From NCBI GenBank assembly GCA_004352715.1, contig SCFE01000004.1, forward strand, positions 4,020,846 through 4,084,845: a stretch of 64,000 bases of DNA, given 5' to 3'. The position numbers and the translations under genes are program-made. This document shows, one piece after another, positions 57,802-64,000 of the stretch. Position 1 is the stretch's first letter. The number at the start of each line of letters is the position of its first letter. The notes beneath the pieces were generated by a model. That model searched no databases. It saw nothing but the letters and a program-made list of their open reading frames with translations, and was not told the origin of the DNA. This stretch comes from Hofstenia miamia (Eukaryota; Xenacoelomorpha; Acoela).

Positions 57802-57807
57802 TATATT

Positions 57808-58690
57808 CAATAAATTCAGTGAACTTAAAAATTTTTTCTTTAATCATTAAGTTTTTCTAATCGTAATATTTAGTTGCTCAATGTACTAAATGCATTGTGA
57901 TTAGATGATTCCAAATGAAATTGTTTAGAATTAACACAATTTATACAATTATGTTTATTCTTGTCATTTTTGATAGGACATTCTTTATAATTGTGATTAT
58001 CCTAGCAAAACATACATAATAATGTCATTATTGCAACTTTTTCAGGAGTGTCCATACTTACCACAGTTACAACACATCTTGACAATGATCTCTAATATTC
58101 AGTATATTGACTCCCAATTTCAGCTTTTTATTGAGAAGTAGTAAACGTACTTAAGGTGTAACCTTTATAATAGCTTCATTAGAATTCTTCATATAGTTTG
58201 ATTTAGAAAACAATATTAATATGCCATTTTCATTAACATCCTTTAATATTTCTTTATTATCAATCAATAAATTACTTTTAAATGCATTAAAATCTGTCAA
58301 TTCTTCATATATGGGAATATTTGTAATAAGTTTTGGTGAAAATTTTGTTAAGGTTCTCAGATTGATATTTTTAATCTTTCCTAATGCCTCATCACTTGAC
58401 TTACAAATTAAAACAATGTCATTATGTTTGTTAATTATTAAATTTTCAATAGCGGGTGCAGTCTCACCTACATTTTTGATAGATTTTTCGACATTAGAAA
58501 CCAACTTTCTACTCTTTTTTGTTTAAGGAACCATCTTAAATGTTGAGAGATTTGCATGAAACCACTATTATTTAAAATGCCCTTGTTTTCCCATTTCTTA
58601 CTAGATGTCTGTTTTGGAGAAAATTTCGCAAATTCCGTTTTTGAAAGATCCTTTACCTTTAAACATTATATAAATGTTGACTTAATTTTG
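57808..58690 (-). pseudogene. Non-LTR retrotransposon ORF1 (RRM-like region plus CCHC zinc knuckles)
   Basis: A 117-codon open stretch (58504-58151) contains NKHNDIVLICKSSDEALGKI, in the style of the RNA-binding region of LINE ORF1 proteins. Downstream, a broken frame gives a zinc knuckle (CCNCGKYGHS...C) at ~58080 and a second cysteine-rich piece before 57900. It sits immediately 5' (minus strand) of the Polinton-like insertion, and ORF2 resumes on the other side at 54266. ORF1 and ORF2 are thus halves of one interrupted element. Confidence 0.7.
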
Positions 58691-60222
58691 CAAGCTTTAG
58701 ACTATTAGATATGTTGAATCAATTACCAGGTGCTCTAAATCGCCAAAAGAGTTCAAAAGCTCCTGTAGTTTATCACTTGGTTGAACAATATCAGAATATT
58801 GTTCTAACACATTATAAATGATAAAAATATAATTTAAGCAAATTAAAAATTAACTTACTTCAATCAACAAATAACCTTCCTGGAAAACACACACTACTAA
58901 AAGAAATTGAAATGCTGTATTTAAGTGTAATTAAAATTTTCCTGTAAATATTATATAAGTGTGCGTGTATATTTTAGATGCACTTGTGTACTGTGATCAA
59001 TACTTATATTGTTAAATTTAGTACAAAATATAGTTTCTTCTTCTTTAAATGGTGGAAAATACGAATTTATAAAGGAAAAAATTTAATTAGAACACCAAGT
59101 TCCATAGAATGTAGTTTTCAAATTCAATCAAAATGAATTACAAACCAATATGTGGATATCAATTTCATAACGTAAAAAATAGTAAATTGTGGAATTAATG
59201 ATTCCTGCCATGAAGTTGTGTGGCAACTCTCAACTTTGAACTTTTTTGTCAAATTGCCAAAAGTTAGCGGGTTTATTATATATTTTATTGCTAACATACA
59301 GCAAATTTCTAGCCTATATGCATAAAAGCTGGATATGCTTATAGCAAATTCATTCTATGTACATGAAGCAGAGGGAGTAGAGGGCGTAAGATTATCAATT
59401 TTTAGTAAGGAGACTCTTCCTAGGTTATGCAAATCAGTTGAACTTTCGAATGTTAGCATTTTATCTAATTTTCGTTGTTTCAAAATATGAATTCGTAGTT
59501 GAGACGGTCTTGATATTAAACGAATAGTTTTCAAGAACTCGTAAATCAAAGACACTTAACCGAATTGGAAAAACTAATGAGAACTCTTTCAGGCACACTC
59601 TCAGTTAAAAAAAACACTTGTAATATGGTGATAAATGATTTCTTTATTTTCAATTAATTCATTACTTGTAAAAAACTTTTTGAACTTGAAGACCTTTCTC
59701 TATATCTGATTTACTAAACATCCGAACTCGAAACTTAAAGACTTCAACTTGGAGCGAGCATTCAAATTAAGCTTGAAATTCCTGCCAACGACGTGACATT
59801 TGTATCCATAAATGAATTTTATTGGATTACTGAGTACTAGTATAAAATAGGTGCTGCTGTTTTAGTTTTGCATAAATTCGACACATGTACGACATAGACT
59901 ACTAAATGAATGCAACAAAGCAAGGATTAGTGAAGCTTAAAAATCATGATACTCAATAGGTTCACAAATTATTATTTGGGACTATTTAAATCAACAAGGG
60001 GAATGACCTTCTGAGTTGCAGTTTCATGAAATTTCAATATTGTAGCATGACATTCCTGGAAAAATTACATCGTAATATGCTTATCTTGAATTATTTAAAG
60101 TAATTATTGCAAGGTCTTGATAAAAAAAACAACAATGAAGTAATTACCACCATGTGAAATTAATACAATATCGCTCATTACTTCATTTCCAATTTGACAA
60201 CTAATTTATTCAATAATCTTTA
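58691..60222. other. Non-coding; 3' flank of GRWD1
   Basis: No recognised gene or element. It contains the 3' UTR region of the minus-strand GRWD1 gene at its right end. Confidence 0.45.
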
Positions 60223-62751
60223 CTAGAAATTAATGGATTTAAATACATTGAGTCCATTTAGGGCAGTAGAAATAACCACGCCTTCTATTTGGGGATGCCA
60301 ATGAACTTCTTTTACAGATTTTTGTCCTTCGTGCACAAAGAGCAATTGTGGTGGTATCTTCGAATCTTCCTCATCACTAAAACCTTCTGCCTCATTATCT
60401 CTTTCAACTGCTAGATCCCACAATGTAATTTTGTTGTCTTCTGATGAAGCGACAAATGCACTGCTGTCAGTAGGATGCCATTCCACCGATGTGATAGGCG
60501 ATTGATGGTATGAAAACTCAGCAACATTGTCGGACGCCGCCTACATTTAGTAATTGTTTATTAAATATAAAGTATTGTATTATAGATATAATGCAAATGA
60601 ATTCGATGGAATAGAGAATTAATAAAAAGAATACAATAAAATAAAAATGCATTTTATAGAATGTGCGATAGAACCAGCTAAAAGTTTCCAAAAACCAGAG
60701 TTGTTAGATATAAATCAAAGTGATTTTGAATAGTAATCAATATAGGTGCAAAAACTAAATGAGAAATGTAGTGACATTTATTTCCTATGTTGCACACAAG
60801 CGGACTTGAATGATGTTTTACGTCAATTGGATTTGAATGGATAGGTTTTGAATGGATAGGTTTTGAATTTGTGTTCGTAAAAAAACTAAATTAAATGTTT
60901 TGAAAAAACAGGCTTCAATAAATCTAATAATTCATAATAACCTTGAACACATTGCATCGCAAAGCTCTATTATTAAAAGTCACGAAATTAAAAGCAAGGT
61001 TGCTCTAGGTAATTTTTTACTAAAAATGTTCATCAGACGAAAATTACCAGGACTATTAAATATTAAACGTGAAGAAAATACTACATTAATTATTGCAAAG
61101 CAAAGACGAAAAATATTTAAAATAATAAATAATTATTATTAGCAGTAACCAAATGTAGTCATGTGCATGTTTAAAATTTGTAAACAGTATATAATGTTTT
61201 AAAAATTAATATAGAATTTTGCGAAAATTTGAGAAATGAATTATTGGGATTAGTACATGCATACTTTCATAATCGACTTTCTAACGAAAAAGCAACAAAA
61301 CATTCTATTAAATTTTAGTTTTGTATTTCCAATTCAATTCAGCATCAAATGTAAATTTATTAAATTCTTTATTGAATTCAATTGCAAAAACAACAAATTT
61401 CGAGTTTTCCAATTTGTATATGGTGTGTGGCATAGGCGGCTCGTCCGTGTAAGCAAGGCAAGCAATGCTTGCCCAATAATTATTTAATAAATGAATTACA
61501 TTCTTATTTGCATAAATTTACATCTATGCAAATGTACAAATCGTAAATTATTAGTTTTCTTCTAAAACAACATTCAAGAATCAAGTAATATTATAATTGG
61601 AATATAGGACATAACTCATTATTATAATGATTTGCTTTAAAAATCATTGAATGATTGCGCCACAGCAAGCAGACGCCTTAATGCTGTACCTACGTTCGCT
61701 CAAAACGATTAAATTACATCCGTTTTCTTTACCCCATCGAGGAGAAAAAACTACAAAAATCAATAGCAATTTTTCTTGAAAATGATTTATTAAAAAATCT
61801 GCAGAACTAATCTTATTTCTATAATAATGTTACAGTTAAATTTATGAGAAAAATCGCTTCGGAATCTCATTTATAAATAAATTTTTCATGGTTTTTTGTT
61901 TACACTAATTTGGTACACAAAAATATTTGCTTGCCTAACTTTTGCATGCACGAGCCGCCACTGGTGTCTGGTTTCGTCGGTTTATATGTTTAATAATCTT
62001 CTCTGCATTGTGTGACAAAAATGTTGATAATTACTTTTCACGCCGATTGGCTACTTTCGCTCTTTAAGCGACAGGTCACTTTCCGAAAAGCGGTTTAAAA
62101 TATTGATGTGAATATAACGATCAATTTCCTGTAACACACGTGACACCATTGAGGTTTGTTAAATCAATATTTAAAAATTACAAAATTAGTCATCACATAA
62201 ACCAGAGTATATAGGAATAAATTCTTTTATCCGGATTATCTCGATACTGATTTAGTAAAGTTAACTGTCCCTAAAGTTTAACTAACTGTTCAAAATTGCC
62301 ATTTTGCAACGCATAACCTGTTTTGCATAATGAAATAAACCATAGAATGATATATAGTTTCGTGTCAAATGATTCCAACAATATGTCAAATTAAAAAACA
62401 TCTAATAAACTCATTGTATTCAACATTTCAATATGCAGGGTTTTACCGCATTAAGTTTAGTGTAAAAATATCTATACAGTAATACACTGCACAACGATTT
62501 AAAAACCAATTTTGAATATTGCATTTTCCTAAATTTTATGTCAATTGTAAAAATAGCGCTGAATCGTAGTGGTCGAATTAAGAACTTAATTATATATGCA
62601 AAAATATAGTTTTGTATTAATTATATGTATGAATTTTCCCAGCATAAACAAAACACCATTGTACACTAGCTAACTATTTACCTTGAACTGCCTGAGATCC
62701 CAAACTTTTAAGAAGCCATCATCTCCTCCTGAAAGCAGTAGCGGCTCTCTT
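60223..62751 (-). CDS. GRWD1: GRWD1 (glutamate-rich WD-repeat protein 1), last two exons
   Basis: Exon 62682-62751 (acceptor ...tttgtttag, donor AAG|GTAAAT) encodes LLLSGGDDGFLKVWDLRQFK. It is spliced in phase 0 over a 2.1-kb intron to exon 60540-60223 (acceptor ...tgtag). That exon encodes SPITSVEWHPTDSSAFVASS, KITLWDLAVERDNEAEG, an acidic loop (FSDEEDSK), QLLFVHEGQKSVKEVHWHPQ and STALNGLNVFKSINF-stop. These are the last three WD40 blades of GRWD1/Rrb1, with the family's hallmark WDLAVERD and acidic linker. GRWD1 is a nucleolar WD40 beta-propeller that chaperones ribosomal protein uL3 during 60S assembly and also binds chromatin factors in animals. The upstream exons (N-terminal CAF1C-like region and first blades) lie beyond 64000 or were not recognised. 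Clear purifying selection against an AT-rich background makes this the most secure host gene in the window. Confidence 0.95.
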
Positions 62752-63224
62752 CTAAACAAAAAATCATAATCACAAACTAAATGCATTACAAAGAACATAA
62801 TTCTCGAATGAATACTGAAATATTCTTGATGTTAAAAATCGAAAGTGAGCTAATGCGTCGGCTAAAGAGGAATTAGACATTTGGATGAAATATCAGTTAT
62901 TATATTACACATTCAATTACTAATTTATTTTCCCAATTTACATCAGACCAAAGAGCTTTCTCAAAAGCCATATTTACTTGCAACAGACAAAATGAAGAAG
63001 TATTGCATCAGTCAGCAATAAAAGACAGATTAAATTTGAAGAGAATATCTGTAATCATTTGCAAAGTAAGTTTTCAAGGTAATTATTCTTTTCTGACGTA
63101 TTTCAAATATTAATTAAAACGTTAGGGTCATGAGAATATACTGCTACAACAAGATTTGGCAATTAATTTACTGGGCAAAGAACTTCCGGGTTTCATTCGG
63201 GCAGCACTTATAGCAGAAGCATGA
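60912..63224 (+). CDS. Unidentified spliced gene, last three exons, antisense to GRWD1
   Basis: Exon 60912-61008 (acceptor gaaaaaacag, donor CTAG|GTAATT) encodes a helical stretch ...HNNLEHIASQSSIIKSHEIK... and leaves one base. Exon 62947-63065 (acceptor caatttacatcag, donor AAA|GTAAGT) needs two bases first; it encodes ...EEVLHQSAIKDRLNLKRISV... . After a 60-bp intron, exon 63126-63224 continues in phase 0 with GHENILLQQDLAINLLGKEL and ends at a TGA after PGFIRAALIAEA. All junction phases agree. The helical, Leu/Ile-rich pattern is compatible with armadillo/HEAT-type repeats, but I do not recognise the family. The exons interleave with GRWD1 exons on the opposite strand, and a hAT MITE (61431-61963) sits in the long intron. 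The last two exons are better supported than the first. Confidence 0.5.
61423..61971. mobile_element. hAT MITE, 533 bp, near-perfect 8-bp TSD
   Basis: The body is 61431-61963. The left end is CATAGGCGGCTCGTCCGTGT; the right end, inverted, is CAGTGGCGGCTCGTGCATGC. Both are followed by an AGGCAAGC block. The flanks are GTGTGTGG and GTGTCTGG (7 of 8 identical). CAGTGGCGGCT-type termini are typical of a widespread hAT (Tip100-like) group. No transposase. It lies in an intron of both antisense genes. Confidence 0.85.
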
Positions 63225-64000
63225 AAACTACCAATAATCAAACACTATCACCTGGAAGTAAATAGAGTGCGCACTATATTTTTTCCCACGCTCTGCGTCA
63301 GAAATATGTGGGATACTTATCATTAGCTGTTATTCCAATTAGTGAAATCATTTTTTACAATCAAAAAGAAATTAAAACGATATGAAAATAAATCTTATCA
63401 TATATGCTTTGATATCGAATGTGAACACTTTGCTGCTTACTCTTCCTCACTCTAAAACACCGTGTGATATGATTTGGGTAGATAAAAGCATCCCTACGAT
63501 AAACTAATAATGAGTGTCGATTTTGTTGCATATTTCGATGTTATTTTTATTAGTGATTTCTTAATATTTTCTGATTGGTGCGTAAGTGAAATTTGGATAT
63601 TCAGACATTAGTCTGGTGTCTGTATTTCTGATTTTTTGTTCTGCAATTATTCATCGCTTTATATCACGTGAGTGTAAACATTCGCTCATTGTACAATTAC
63701 CAAAACTTATCTTTCGTATATTATTTTATTATTTTATGATCTCTATTTGATATGTTAGCGAACGTTATGATCACGGCTAAGGGCATCTCTTCAGGCATTC
63801 AAGTAATAACTGGAATGGTTGAAAGTTAGCTCAACATGATATTCTTAAAATTTCAAAATTCAAAACTTTTATCATATGGGGACACCTAGCTTAGTAAATA
63901 TTAACTAAATATCGTCAAAATAGTTATAATTGGATTCAGCATATTTATTTTCCTAATATCAACGAAAAATTTTACTTCTGCACTTCAAAATTAGAAATTT
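63225..64000. other. Non-coding right edge
   Basis: Expected to be intron sequence of GRWD1. No further WD40 exon could be recognised on the minus strand, and no + strand gene is supported. Confidence 0.4.

Larger units (their letters stand above)
54267..57807. mobile_element. Polinton/Maverick-like non-autonomous element with ~0.7-kb TIRs and 6-bp TSD
   Basis: The body is 54273-57801. It starts AGTAGTAAGAGACGGGCTAG and ends with the reverse complement of the same sequence. The direct 6-bp flank TATATT is present on both sides (54267-54272, 57802-57807). The arms 54273-54961 and 57080-57801 are near-identical inverted repeats; the right arm has ~45 extra bases at ~57130-57175. 5'-AG termini, very long TIRs and a 6-bp target duplication together are the Polinton/Maverick signature. 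No DNA polymerase B, integrase or capsid coding remains. The interior is two sets of degenerate tandem repeats. Length is 3529 bp as assembled, or ~2952 bp if the single-N duplication at 55132 is collapsed. It interrupts the non-LTR element, so it is younger than that insertion. Confidence 0.75.

Noticed and set aside
58221-58526. + strand ORF of 101 codons
   Set aside because: Reverse shadow of the LINE ORF1 open stretch.

Overview
The window looks like an AT-rich invertebrate metazoan nuclear scaffold. It has spliceosomal exons with clean AG/GT borders, many (TA)n microsatellites, assembly gaps, and wreckage of animal-type transposons: Ty3/gypsy, Tc1, mariner, hAT, PIF/Harbinger, Kolobok-like, Polinton-like and several non-LTR elements. 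I cannot name the taxon. Nothing suggests a bacterial or plasmid origin.

Layout. Positions 1-10.5 kb hold two phase-compatible candidate exons of an unidentified + strand gene (580-703, 7855-7968), an intact intronless ORF for a membrane-anchored or secreted glycoprotein (3722-4438, minus) with a duplicated 5' flank, a perfect hAT MITE (4688-5082) and two members of a dispersed repeat family. Positions 10.5-22 kb hold a THAP-like remnant, an intact secreted cysteine-rich protein gene (10950-11576, minus), a Kolobok-like element with TTAA ends, a Tc1 transposase remnant, a Harbinger-type MITE and a decayed hAT transposon. Positions 24.4-28.5 kb are one end-to-end LTR retrotransposon with both LTRs, PBS, PPT and a 5-bp target duplication. 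Positions 32.2-36 kb are a second decayed gypsy element, followed by the longest intact ORF, an unknown 627-aa secreted protein (36819-38702, minus).

Positions 40-51 kb hold another dispersed-repeat copy, a mariner inserted in a (TA)n tract, three non-LTR RT remnants and a nearly perfect 197-bp tandem array. Positions 51.6-58.7 kb form a nested structure: a non-LTR retrotransposon split by a 3.5-kb element with about 0.7-kb inverted repeats, 5'-AG termini and a 6-bp target duplication, best read as a non-autonomous Polinton/Maverick. At 60.2-63.2 kb are the last two exons of GRWD1 (minus), with three phase-compatible + strand exons of another gene interleaved among them.

No operon-like cooperation is visible. 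The host genes appear to be GRWD1, three intronless secreted-protein genes of unknown function, and two unidentified spliced genes. Most remaining sequence is transposon debris. Two joins marked by a single N (35540, 55132) are flanked by duplicated sequence and look like unmerged contig overlaps, so local repeat counts there should not be trusted.
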